The position numbers and the translations under genes were made by a program. The notes under the pieces are model-generated. The model was given only the letters and a program-made list of their open reading frames with translations. It was not told the origin of the DNA and did no database searches. Of a stretch of 64,000 nucleotides of DNA, positions 33,581-43,436 are shown in pieces; the first letter of the stretch is position 1, and each line of letters opens with the position of its first letter. This DNA comes from Neoechinorhynchus agilis (Eukaryota > Acanthocephala), in the NCBI GenBank assembly GCA_051530055.1, contig CM121342.1, forward strand, positions 11,036,001-11,100,000, read 5' to 3'.

Positions 33581-33849
33581 CGTCCAAAATGACGACATTC
33601 TGTAAACGCTGATCGTCCTAATAATTGCTTCAGAAGGTGTAAATTTTGAGGCCAGCCATTTAAGCTACGTTTGTAGCGCTATCCATTAAAAAGGTCAGCC
33701 GATAATGCATTTTAATTTTTATGCATTCACCAGTGAATTACTGCGCGCTCAAATGTGCAATGGAACTAAGTGATCAATGGTTTTGCATTTTTAACTGTTT
33801 CCAAGACTAATTTAAAACAGCTTACATTACAATAAAAAATTCTTCAGAT

Positions 33850-33857
33850 CATTTATT
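33850..33857 (-). promoter_or_regulatory. polyadenylation signal of the small secreted protein gene
   Basis: CAAATAAATG on the minus strand contains AATAAA within about 12 nt after the stop codon. Confidence 0.5.
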
Positions 33858-33861
33858 TGTG

Positions 33862-34198
33862 TTAAAAAGTTAGCATCAAAGACGCAGTGCCTAAGAGGAT
33901 AATGGCACTATATGAACCCGACAATTTTAACGAACCACTGGACGTTGATTCTGAAGAAATCGTGGTTGTCGTCGATGATGAATTCGTGGTTAACGTCGTG
34001 GTCGAAGTTTCCAAAGTACTCTCGGGCGTAGTCGTCGGTGTCGTGGGAGTATCATCTTCGCGACCTACCCGAAGGTACAATTCAGTGCAATGAATGTGAA
34101 CAATGAATCCTGCAATTACAACCAATTTTGCTTTAAGTAGTAAAATAAATGAACTTACCAAAGTACACTAAGAAAAGTAGATTTTGTTTGAACTGCAT
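33862..34198 (-). CDS. small secreted Thr/Ser-rich protein, possibly GPI-anchored
   Basis: Two exons, 34198-34159 and 34109-33862, joined across a 49-nt GT-AG intron, give 95 residues. The N-terminus (MQFKQNLLFLVYFGFIVHIH, then C) is a signal peptide split by the intron. The middle is a Thr/Ser/Pro-rich mucin-like stretch (TPTTPTTTPESTLETSTTT and on), likely O-glycosylated. The C-terminus ends in a hydrophobic segment (SAIILLGTASLMLTF) after small residues, as GPI-attachment signals do. A TATAAATAG box lies about 55 nt upstream and an AATAAA signal follows the stop, so it looks like a complete expressed gene. It is not a member of any family I recognise. Surface or cuticle coat protein is a guess. 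Confidence 0.7.
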
Positions 34199-34250
34199 TG
34201 TAGATGAAATGTTCTAACCGATTATTTAGTTGAAAATATGAATTCAACCT

Positions 34251-34260
34251 CTATTTATAC
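34251..34260 (-). promoter_or_regulatory. TATA box of the small secreted protein gene
   Basis: The minus strand reads GAGTATAAATAGAG, 53-62 nt before the start codon. This leaves room for a short 5'UTR with a start site around 34225. Confidence 0.6.
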
Positions 34261-34497
34261 TCTCAAAATGTTATGGTGTTTTCACCTAATGTCATATATT
34301 TTCGAATGAATCTTGTTTATGAGTCGAAGCGTCATTTGTTTTTAACTAAACATCCTGTGCATGCACTACTCGATTTTACGTTAATGCATCGAACGGGAAT
34401 AGATTGAAAAACAGTGATGTAGGCGCAGTCAATTACTATAAACTTTTGATTAACCAATCAAATACTTCCAAAAACGAGATTGATCAAAGCATCCCTC

Positions 34498-35022
34498 TTA
34501 GCGTTTCTGGGTGTTCTCATAAGACGACAAAACTCAGGTTATTGGGACTACAACATTAAACGCGGTGTGGTACCTTGGACCTCTGCCCAGCCAGGGAAGT
34601 TATCCGGGTAGCAAAATAGCTCGCTGTATTCGGGACGACCTTCGGGAAGCGATAAGAACCCAAATAACGGGTTTTCTTTTGAGAGTTCCATTCATTAAGG
34701 ATCATTTGAACTCCGATATCGAATCCTGAGGTCGGACAACCGATCATTGCAGATAAGGCAAGAAATTGTCCAGCATTGTCAATCCATTGGCCAATTTTAT
34801 CTACGAGATATCCTGTAAAGACTGTCCGCGAGTCTCTATATTGGGCAGATTAACAGACTACGACGCAGGATTGGTGAGCATCTAAACGCTGTTGAACAAG
34901 AAAACAGACCAAAGCTCTGCAGTAGTGAGTCACTCGACATCAAATCACGAGATCGATTTTGACAAAATCAATGGATTGATGGAAGGTGACGATCGATATG
35001 GAAGTGTGATCGTTGAAGCAAT
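34498..35022 (+). mobile_element. LINE family 2, 5' segment (direct repeat 1)
   Basis: About 525 bp nearly identical to 43437-43962. It begins CCCTCTTAGCGTTTCTGG and includes the start of a frame, MNKKTDQSSAVVSHSTSN then EGDDRYGSVIVEA. In the second copy this leads into a LINE with Gag-like ORF1, endonuclease and RT; here homology stops near 35022 and the frame runs on into unrelated sequence. A copy holding only a 5' end is unusual for LINEs, which normally truncate at 5'. Confidence 0.75.
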
Positions 35023-35224
35023 GTACATTGACTATCGTGGCACATTCCAGTTAAATAAGGCGGATTATAGACTAAAACTAAGGATAAAGTCATCCCTGAG
35101 TTACCTTTTAGACCTGAAGTCCCACGGAACGGACGAAATATTGAGATCAATAAATCAATATCTACTTTCCTCATCACCAAAAATACGTTTATATGTGAAC
35201 AACTTCTTTAAAACAACCTTGTAA

Positions 35225-35530
35225 GCGTGGACGTCTCTTTAGATTTTTTTCAACATTGTAAGCGTGGACGTGCGTTTAGGATTGTTTTCTGGTGTCCAAG
35301 TATGCGAATGAAAATGTTCATCACGTGTCCGTTATAATCGCGTTTGCGCGGACGTGTATTAAGAGCTGTTTTGTTTGTTCGTAGGTGTTTTTGTGGAAGT
35401 GTTAATAAAAGTGGCCTTATAGAGTTGTAGGCGCGGTCGTGTTTTTAGGGTTGTTTTTGTGTGTCCATGGTTGTGCATGCAAATATTCTTAACTTGCCAG
35501 TTATAAAGACGTGTATGCGTGTGTGGGTAT
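35225..35530 (+). repeat. degenerate minisatellite downstream of DEPDC5
   Basis: Several diverged units of the type GTAAGCGTGGACGTGCGTTTA with ...GGTGTCCA and CGTGTCCGTTATA elements recur four or more times. A reverse-orientation copy is at 20890-20998. It sits directly after the DEPDC5 stop codon and so may form part of its 3'UTR. Confidence 0.6.
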
Positions 35531-35534
35531 TGCC

Positions 35535-38500
35535 TCAAAAACAACATAATAATTCTCTTTGAGAATTTTCACACCAGAATCTATACCATTCGTACTGAAG
35601 TGAAACTGATTGAAGATTTGCGCAATACTGTTTAAATCGGTCAAAAACTGAATTGATTGAGTGAATCAGTTCATTTATAGGCTGATCCGTGGAGTCATTA
35701 ACAGTGCATCCACTGGTGTTTGATAAAACTGTTTTCCACTTCCTGCTCGACCGCAAATTTGACATCCACAGGAAACCGAAGCGCATTAACACTTCCCCGT
35801 CCGAATAATTGTCCGGGAAAACAAGTCCGGTACCAGTCCAATGAATGTAATGATAGAATCCATTAGGTTCATCAATAACACACTGATTGACTAGAAAACC
35901 AAACTCGATTAGTACTCGTTTCTGGAATCGCTCCAATAGCTTAAGCTTAGTATGTACGTGAAGCTTAATGAACTCTTCGTCTTCTTCAAGGAATTGGAGG
36001 TTCATGCTCAATCGAGTTGGACAATTGAGGCATCCTAGATGGAGAGACGATGGAAGGAATATCTCAGCTGGGACACTATATGCAGATTTTTCGAATGCTC
36101 GTTCACATTTCACCCATGCTTCGTTCGGTTGGAATTCGCACCATGGGGAAAAAGGTACAGGGAGGAAATTGAAATTGTAATTAACGGCTTTGCGTGTCCA
36201 TAAGCCGATTAAATCACAGAGGAGCATTCCGGTCGATACGAGCCAGCACAAACTCAGCTCGAATGAGGCTCGAGGGTGATAATAGAGAGGATATGTTGCC
36301 GAAGCCCATTCGGATTTGTCACTCTGACCTGAAGGATCCGCCTCAACGTTTACAAATGCTATGTTGGGCTTCTCAGGAATTGCACAAGGTAGCGAGTGAG
36401 GATCTGTGGGGGTGTCGAAGAAACGTACTTCACAAAACGATCGTGGTTTTCCTCGGAAATCTCTGGTGGTGTCTGACGGGAAGTAATAGAGGTAAAATCC
36501 GTGGTAGAATGTACACTCTCGAGATGTGTGCAGTATGATTTTGTCCGAAAGGAGGCTTTGGAGGAACGCAATGGATTCTCGTTCATCGTTTAAATCCTTC
36601 ACATTTTCCAAGCACCACCAGACAGCCTCTCCGCTGATAAAGGTACGCGGAAACGACTCTAGAGTAATCGTGAGGCATAGATATCGAGTGATAATTATCA
36701 AAAACAAACTTTAATACGGAAAACTTCATTCTTATCTATTATTTGTGAAATATTTCGCGAAGAGTTTCCTCACATCTTCAGTCAGATCCCTACTGCGGTT
36801 GTTTGCGATTCATTGATCGGGGTATATATCACCAAATTAAAATAAAAATCTCCACGATGACAATTCTAAAGGAAAACTTAATCTATCGCTCATCTAAACC
36901 ATATAAAAATCAAGACGTTTTTGAAATTTTAACACCTCAGCGGACGAGAATCATGACCGAAAATTCTTTAAAGTCGCTCCGAATATTTTTAGGTAGAAAG
37001 TGATGACTTACAAACAGTAGATATTTCTTCATAGCTGCGATTACTTTGCTTCTATTTGTTGACATCAGTTGTGATTCATTTTGACCGGTAGCGCTATCAT
37101 TTAGCATATGAGCCGGTGCAACGCGTTTCAGTTTGTTCAAATTCTTCAAAAAAAGAACAAAACACTGTCTTCTACCAAGATCATCCTGACACAATTCTGC
37201 ATCATTGGACCGCTGATTTGGTGTAGGCAACAGAGCTAACTTAATTCTCCAATACCTCATATTTGGGCAGAAGTCGGCTTCCTCTGTGTTATTTTGAACA
37301 CATACATAGTTGTCTAGTTCACTCCACTTAATGTTGAGTTTCTCATCGTATCTAAATATGCATTGGTTTCCATAGAATCCTTCGTGTTCCTTAAAACAGG
37401 GCCAATATCGATATGTATAAACAATCGGAGGATTTCGAAGACGCGTTCGAGGCCTGAATTCAACTCGGATAATTTTATATCCATCAGAATGCTCATCACA
37501 TTTCATGAGTTGAAGAACGTGAACCGATCTACCTATTGTAAGAACCTTTGTATCGACAACAGCTGGGTGCGTTTGTTCACTGAGCATTTCATTGCATCGC
37601 ATTAGACTATCAAAGTTATCGCCAACGACAAGTTGGAATCCACGGGAGAGGCGAAGCCCGACCATGTCGTTGTAAACTTGATGATGGGATGATAAAGAAC
37701 CTGCAAGAAGTTCTTTTTGGATAAGTTGTTCTCTTATAAGTTCCGGGAATATGACATCCTTATAGTCGACATAGTCTCTCAAAATTGCTTCAATAGAGGG
37801 AAGCGTTTCTGTAAAGATTGGGAAACATGCCGGCATCACAAGGTTTTTCCAATTTACATCGAATCGTTTAAACGAAACGGTGTGCTCAATCGCGCTCACA
37901 CAAGCCAACAGAGGATTTAGATAAATAGGTGTTTCGTTGAGATCACTTGAACTATCGGACTGTTCATGAGTATCCTGTGATTCGCATGTGGTTCCGCGAC
38001 CGAGAATGATCTCAAAACTACCGGAATCATCGGAAGCGTCAGATGAACCGAACGACGGGAACATAGGGCTGCGGCTATAATGCTGTCTTGAGTTATGTGT
38101 TCGATCATATTGCATCGCGAAATATTCCGGCAAAGGGAATGTGGTTGTTGGAATGTCCGTCATGTCGTTCCTTTGATTGGATTGACCACTTATGTCATAG
38201 GTCATAGAGTGCGATTTAATTGAACAGATGAACAAGCACGTCATTACCGGGGCAAGTAAAGAATTCTCGAAAGGATTATATAAAAGCTTTTATTTTTAGC
38301 CTTAATTTTAAACAATTCTTTAAGTCTCATGTGGTTCCTAAAATCGAAACCATATTTTAAAATAGAACTATGAGTTGCGTACGGAAGCAATCGATTGGAC
38401 AATGCGCGCTTAACCTAAATTGCTCTTCAGATTTCCCGAAAATTCGCAATAGATGACCCTTGACGAAAATTAACAACTCGTTTCCTTCGATGCATTTTTC

Positions 38501-41139
38501 CGAGAAAGGGGTCCATGGATGTTACAAGAAAGGGATTAAAGAGACCAATCGTAGGTCGAACCAGAATTTCCGGTTTCGCGGATTTGCACAGCGCTGCGTC
38601 CTCACCATCACCATGGGAAGTTGAGAGGGACTCGAATTTTGAAATAGGTCGTCCAGTTTTTAGATTAGCTTTGATTGCAGAAACCGTTCGGCGATGATCG
38701 GTGTAGGAGAGAGAATGTCTATTAGAGATGGATTTCGGAGATATGGTGCATAAAAATGAGAAATCCATTTCCTCGTAAGTGACGAATAGGACTTGGTGCT
38801 GGCACCGAACATGATTTCCCGCTTAATCGGTACACGATCGGTGGATCTGCTTAAATCACCAATGTGGGGGAGATAATGCGCAAGATTCCGATTAACAAAC
38901 TGCTTCCGCCTAGCGTCGGAAGCGTGCTTATAATGAGTGATTCCAGTGAAATCGCACGTAATGTTGCGCTTTCGACCGGTATTTGTATCATCAATAGATA
39001 TCAGATCACCTCGTTTAAACGCGGGGAATCCATCACCAGAAATTCTTCGCCCATGGTAAGTAGGCGGACGAAAAAGCCGACTATCGTGAATATCGTATTC
39101 TTCATTTGTGTGGCGGGGTATGCAACTGGAGGGCTCATTTCTACGATAAATCGATAACCAGTCCTTTACATCGTACGTGAAACTGGTCGATGCCCTCATA
39201 AATCCGCTCAATGGTTTGTGAATCATCTTAATTTTAGCCAACTGGTTCGGATTCGCTGAATAGGACGGACTAGCGATATCCGGTAATTTGTTGTAATATC
39301 CGATTGTAATGAATTCCGCAAGGCAGTAATCGTCACAGTATCTCGATGGAAGGAATTTTACTAAAGGAACAACATGATTAGGTTGATCAACAACTGAAAT
39401 GAGTTCAACCTTAAGACTTTCGTCTACCAACCTTCGTTCCGTTATGAATGGAGTACTGGCGAAGCAAAAATGATTAGACAAATTTTGAATGATCTTAGTG
39501 GATATTTAAGAGACGGATAATCTCAACCAAAGTTTTGTCACCACTTAGCAATTTTAGGTCCTTTTGAGCAAGATAAAATACTGAGCGTATACGTGCCAAT
39601 AGTCAGTATCTAAACTTTGAAACTACTTTACGGATGACAGTACCGCTTCTGTATTTGATAGCTTTGACAATATTTTAGGCTTTTGAATTACAATGTGATT
39701 TTTAGGAATTCCAATATGTGAAAGAACGAAATGCCAGAAACCAAAATCTTTCTGTTCAAAACCCACTTAACTGTCCATGACTGGCATCGTTCTTAAAAAG
39801 TCGCAAATAAAACGAAACTGACCGAGCTAAGTGTTGTTTAGACGAATGTAGTTTCAGTGCAGACGGCTTCTTTACACGTCGAGCACCAAAGTATCTACTT
39901 AAACGGTCATGCAGATACAGTCAAGACTATTGGCCATAATTGATCAAGGAAGATTAGTGGAACCTTTGAGGTTCACCAACGTAGCAGCCAGTAAATGATC
40001 GAGCAGAAGCAAAGCTGACAGAAAATAAGCGGGGCAAACAAAAATCTACAATTTCAATTCGACAGCAAGTACTCCATCTTCAAGCAAAATAGATCTCGTT
40101 CTACATTAAATACTCCGTTGCTAGCGGTGGCAACTATGCAAAAGTGCCCCAAATTATCCATCAAGCGATTACTATTAAAAATCTCGAACACATTGGCAGC
40201 GTGATTTAAGGCTTCCAATAAATTTCCGTCTGCGGCATCGGATAGGTAGAACGAAATAGGGGAAAATATATAGGGATCGATTGATCGATTTAAATCCTCT
40301 ACGATATCAATTTGAAATGCATAGATTTCATTTCGAATACGTGGTAAGCACATCCTCCAATCTTCCTTTTGCTCATATTGATAAACAACTTTATAGAAAT
40401 CGATATAGTATCGACCAAGAGGATCTTGTCTCAGATCGTGCTTATCGGAAATAAATGCAGCTGGCTTAAATGTGTCCTTGAATATCATCCTAGCGAACAG
40501 AGTGACCGAGACATAGTGCTGACAATTGATGAGTCTCCATTTGTCGAACAAATCGCTTAGAAATCCGTTTACCATTTTTTCATAGTACAAATCACCAGAC
40601 CTCTCATCATATTCCCATAAATCAGAACTTATCTGAAGAAACAAAAATATCTTTGCTGTCACAGACCGAAATATAACCTTAGTCTGCTCATTAACGTATC
40701 CGGACAACGATTGACCGCCTGGTAGGCACATGGAATGTACGTGGCATCTTATATGTGAAAAATTCACAGCCTTTTTTTGGTACATACAGCAGCCGATCAA
40801 TCGCCTATAAAATCGATATTGATCATAACGACTGAGATATTGGTCCTTGTAGACGAGTTCAATGCTCTCCAACGTAACGTCAACAGGATTTTTCCGTTCA
40901 ACTTCATAGGATCCATAATGGGAGATTTGAAATCGGCGTATAATGTTCTCACTGAGACTTATACAATCACATTTGATTTCTTCTCTCAAATCTTCGACTT
41001 GAACGAGCAGCTGGAAATTTGGGTTTGATGGCATAAGAACTATTCCAATTATGTCGTTCAATTTTAGATTATGCTTTGGGTTCACCACGAGATCCTTTTC
41101 GGAGAATTGGTCTCGATGTACGGAGAGTTTTGCACGCAT
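35535..41139 (-). CDS. DEPDC5: DEPDC5 (GATOR1 complex subunit, Iml1 homologue)
   Basis: GATOR1 subunit; GATOR1 is the GTPase-activating complex for RagA/B and restrains mTORC1 at the lysosome when amino acids are low. About five large exons: 41139-40073; 39455 to ~38700; a segment within 38768-38430; ~38190 to 37012; and about 36657-35535. Exon 1 holds the conserved N-terminus: DLVVNPKHNLKLNDIIGI, DPVDVTLESIELVYKDQYL-like, SGYVNEQTKVIFRSVTAKIF, DLYYEKMVNGFLSDLFDKW and RQDPLGRYYIDFYKVV. The middle shows PACFPIFTETLPS, IGRSVHVLQL, VYTYRYWPCF and RYWRIKLALLP. The last exon has the DEP domain (FISGEAVWWCLENV, YHGFYLYYF) and the C-terminal ASFELSLCWLVSTG and FYHYIHWTGTGLVFP. The total is ~1450-1500 residues; human is 1603. 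Exon 1-2 junction (GA|T) is phase-consistent; the junction near 38.7 kb is unresolved. Confidence 0.93.
35545..35640 (-). other. C-terminal end of DEPDC5
   Basis: The last coding stretch (RFKQYCANLQSVS, then WYRFWCENSQRE) corresponds to the human FTDFCINRDNRLVTFW region, which supports the stop at 35535 as the natural C-terminus and not a truncation. Confidence 0.6.
36727..36790 (-). repeat. PLE-like tail motif inside a DEPDC5 intron
   Basis: The minus strand reads GACTGAAGATGTGAGGAAAC, then CTTCGCGAAATATTTCACAAA. It shares the CTGAAGA...CGAAATATTTC form with the other PLE-like tails and lies in the intron between the last two DEPDC5 exons. Confidence 0.5.
39456..40072 (-). other. DEPDC5 intron 1
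   Basis: A 617-nt GT-AG intron: donor GGA|GTACTT and acceptor TTCGCCAG|T. Splicing yields LKMDTPFITERRLVDESLKV, in frame and matching the family. No gene or element recognised inside. Confidence 0.7.
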
Positions 41140-41424
41140 TTAAAAACGCGATCTTAAATGAAACACGAATAAAAGCAAAATCATTGTGCGGCCTAACGGT
41201 TAAAGTTGATTTACAGCGCACAAACAAAAATTAAATTATCAATTCTGAGCACAAATAATTCTTTTAAAATAACTAACTATTTAATTTGCATCAATTCGTA
41301 AAAATTTCAAAATTAATTAAGAAAATTTAAAATTCAATTAAACCATTTCCGTTGAAACATTCTCGCGTGCATATATAATAAACTGTGACCTATAAGTGCC
41401 CACTTAACAATTGTAAAACCGAGC
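41140..41424. other. short intergenic gap between DEPDC5 and NOL12
   Basis: Very AT-rich; both neighbours are on the minus strand, so it contains the DEPDC5 promoter and NOL12 3'UTR. No element singled out. Confidence 0.4.
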
Positions 41425-42083
41425 TCATTTTTTTCTGTGCTGTCTTCTTTTCCTCCCAGCAATGGCCAGACGAATATTAGCAGCCCGATCTCGCTTCTTT
41501 TCAATTTCCTTCATTGTGATAATTTCCCCATGACTCTTAAAAACGGCCGGCACTTCATCTCTCTCTATTTCCTTGCTCCAATCACAACTATGAATTAAAA
41601 CGGTTGCACCAGGCATCTCAACTTTATGCATTTCGCCTTCCTTCGTCTTCACGACGTTCTCGAATATTCCATCCTCCGAAAGTTTTTTCAATTCACGCAT
41701 TTGCTTCGCTTTTCTCTTTAAAAATGTAACTTTTTGCTATACAAAAAATATAAACCTGTTTGCGGAGAGCCTTCAATCCATTTTTGACTTCCTGTTCGAG
41801 TTTTTCGCAAACAATCTTCCGTCGTTCTTGTTTGCGCTTGCGAAATCCAAGTAAATATTCTCTAAATGGAATCAAGAAATGAAAGCAAATAAGATTAATT
41901 GAACCTTCGATCGTTTTCATTGAATTTTATTTTCAATTTCCTACGACGTTTGCGCTCTGTATGTCCGCCAAATTGGACGAAATTCGCTGAATCATCATCG
42001 CTTTCCTCTGGACCAATATGAAAATTTTGCACCATTAATCGTGAACAAGAAGCGTCTAAAAGAATAAACACGTTAGTCTGCAT
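41425..42083 (-). CDS. NOL12: nucleolar protein 12-like (Rrp17 family)
   Basis: Nucleolar RNA-binding/5'-exonuclease-type factor for pre-rRNA processing (yeast Rrp17, human NOL12). Three exons join in frame: up to 42083-41905, 41861-41756 and 41715-41425. Introns are 43 and 40 nt. Splicing gives KFNENDRREYLLGFRKRKQ, matching the family hallmark (REFLTGFHKRKxERKKAA), then a basic coiled coil (VKNGLKALRKQRKAKQMREL) and a C-terminal basic tail ending GRKRRQHRKK, as in the family. The middle, HKVEMPGATVLIHS, sits where NOL12 has its TVTVTTI strand. The start is uncertain: an acceptor-like TTCTTTTAG lies between MQTNVF and MVQNFHIGPEESDDD, so the first coding ATG may be MVQ at about 42036 or in an upstream exon. 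Length is about 190 residues; human has 213. Confidence 0.85.
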
Positions 42084-42157
42084 TGGAACGGAGAACCTAT
42101 TCTACATGGCAAAAGTCATAGCAAGTTTTATTTTGACCGCAAGAACATCATAACAAC

Positions 42158-42305
42158 AGAATTATTGTTTAGACGACTTGAACCGTTTAAAAATTTTATG
42201 GATTACGTTTTGTACCTCGTCGGGTTCATCATAAGTTTGGGCGAGGTTCAAAACGTATTTAATAGAAAACTATTAACCGATTGAAGACGTCTAAACGATA
42301 ATTCT
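42158..42305. repeat. imperfect ~146-bp palindrome
   Basis: Arms of ~70 bp pair almost end to end: AGAATTATTGTTTAGACG at the left and CGTCTAAACGATAATTCT at the right, with GTACCTCGTCGGGTTCATC opposing TTGGGCGAGGTTCAAAACG. The centre is only a few nucleotides. It is a foldback repeat or could be transcribed as a hairpin. Confidence 0.75.
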
Positions 42306-42360
42306 AATCATATACCAAGGTATCTCACATATCGACACCATAACAAAAGCTTTATCCGGC

Positions 42361-42622
42361 GACAATGCTTCGCCTTTTTAGTCATCTAAAAAGTTTTTAG
42401 TTGCATTTAATCCGAAATTATGATCACCGCATCTCCAACTCTATCATCAAAAAGGAATTTCTCCCGATAATTTTAGAAATCAGAGATGTGGTGATTTATT
42501 GAGATATTTGACGAGAAAGCTTCGCCTTGTCAGTCATCTAAAAAAGTTTTATTTGTTTTTAATTCGAAATTATGATCACGACTCGGGCATCTCTAATATT
42601 ATAATCCAAAAAGGTGTTAAAC
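42361..42622. repeat. two diverged direct repeats
   Basis: About 42361-42460 and 42511-42622 share GCTTCGCCTTxTxAGTCATCTAAAAA, a CCGAAATTATGATCAC-like core and CCAAAAAGG ends. They are diverged copies of a ~100-bp unit with no coding capacity. Confidence 0.6.
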
Positions 42623-43436
42623 TTAAAACATTAGCGATCGAGAATATAAAGTAACTATCAGTCGAATTCTGCATAACCTGAATGAATTTTTATATTTGGA
42701 ATAACACGTTCATTTATTGAAAGATTCTTAAGTAGAACCAATACAAGTCTCATGCGATTGAAATGGACAAGGAAAATACTACGTAATCATTCCTAGAAAA
42801 AGTAAAGTTAATTCGCACTTTAAGAAATCATGTTAAATTTTAAGTTGTATTGAACAGTGATTTACCAATTATTTATATCGATTTGAGCATATCTTTTAAG
42901 CCATAGATAAATCAGAATTGGTAAAATGGAAGTCAGATCGTCGGTGAAAGCAATATTGAAGTAACAAGATTACAAAAGAGCAGAAGGACTAATTACACGA
43001 ATCGATCGACAAATAATTGATTCCCAGTCTATGAAATCCAGTTCGTAAGATTAATCATGATTTTCTTCCGTTCTAAAGATTTGAAATTAAGCTTTTTACC
43101 TGGGAAAATTAATTTCCGAGTTTTCCGCAAGTGTACAGGCATAAAATTTAATATTTGCTGATATATCGAGTGACCAATAAATAAGGATCGATCCAGGTAT
43201 CTGAAATTGGGTTGGATTTCGATCCCGTCTTTAAAAACGTGGAATAATTCTGTTGGCTTTAACAACTGATCCTTTCAGTTCATCAGATGCAAAATTAGTT
43301 TTACTTGGTAAAGCCTGAAAGATTTATCCATTGACCCATAAGTGCTTTTTAATAAATTCATTGGTCAACATTTCCTGAAGATGAATTGTGTGATCTGCTA
43401 AGCCCGAAGGACGACGTTGAAATGAAAAAAGCACCC
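42623..43436. other. intergenic, nothing recognised
   Basis: AT-rich sequence; the minus frame 43265-43029 has no recognised family. Confidence 0.4.

Noticed and set aside
35968-36538. Plus-strand frames of 70-114 codons over DEPDC5
   Set aside because: Antisense shadows of the conserved DEPDC5 exon.
41693-41920. Separate 75-codon minus frame between NOL12 exons
   Set aside because: It is NOL12 exon 2 read through both flanking introns; the spliced model explains it better.
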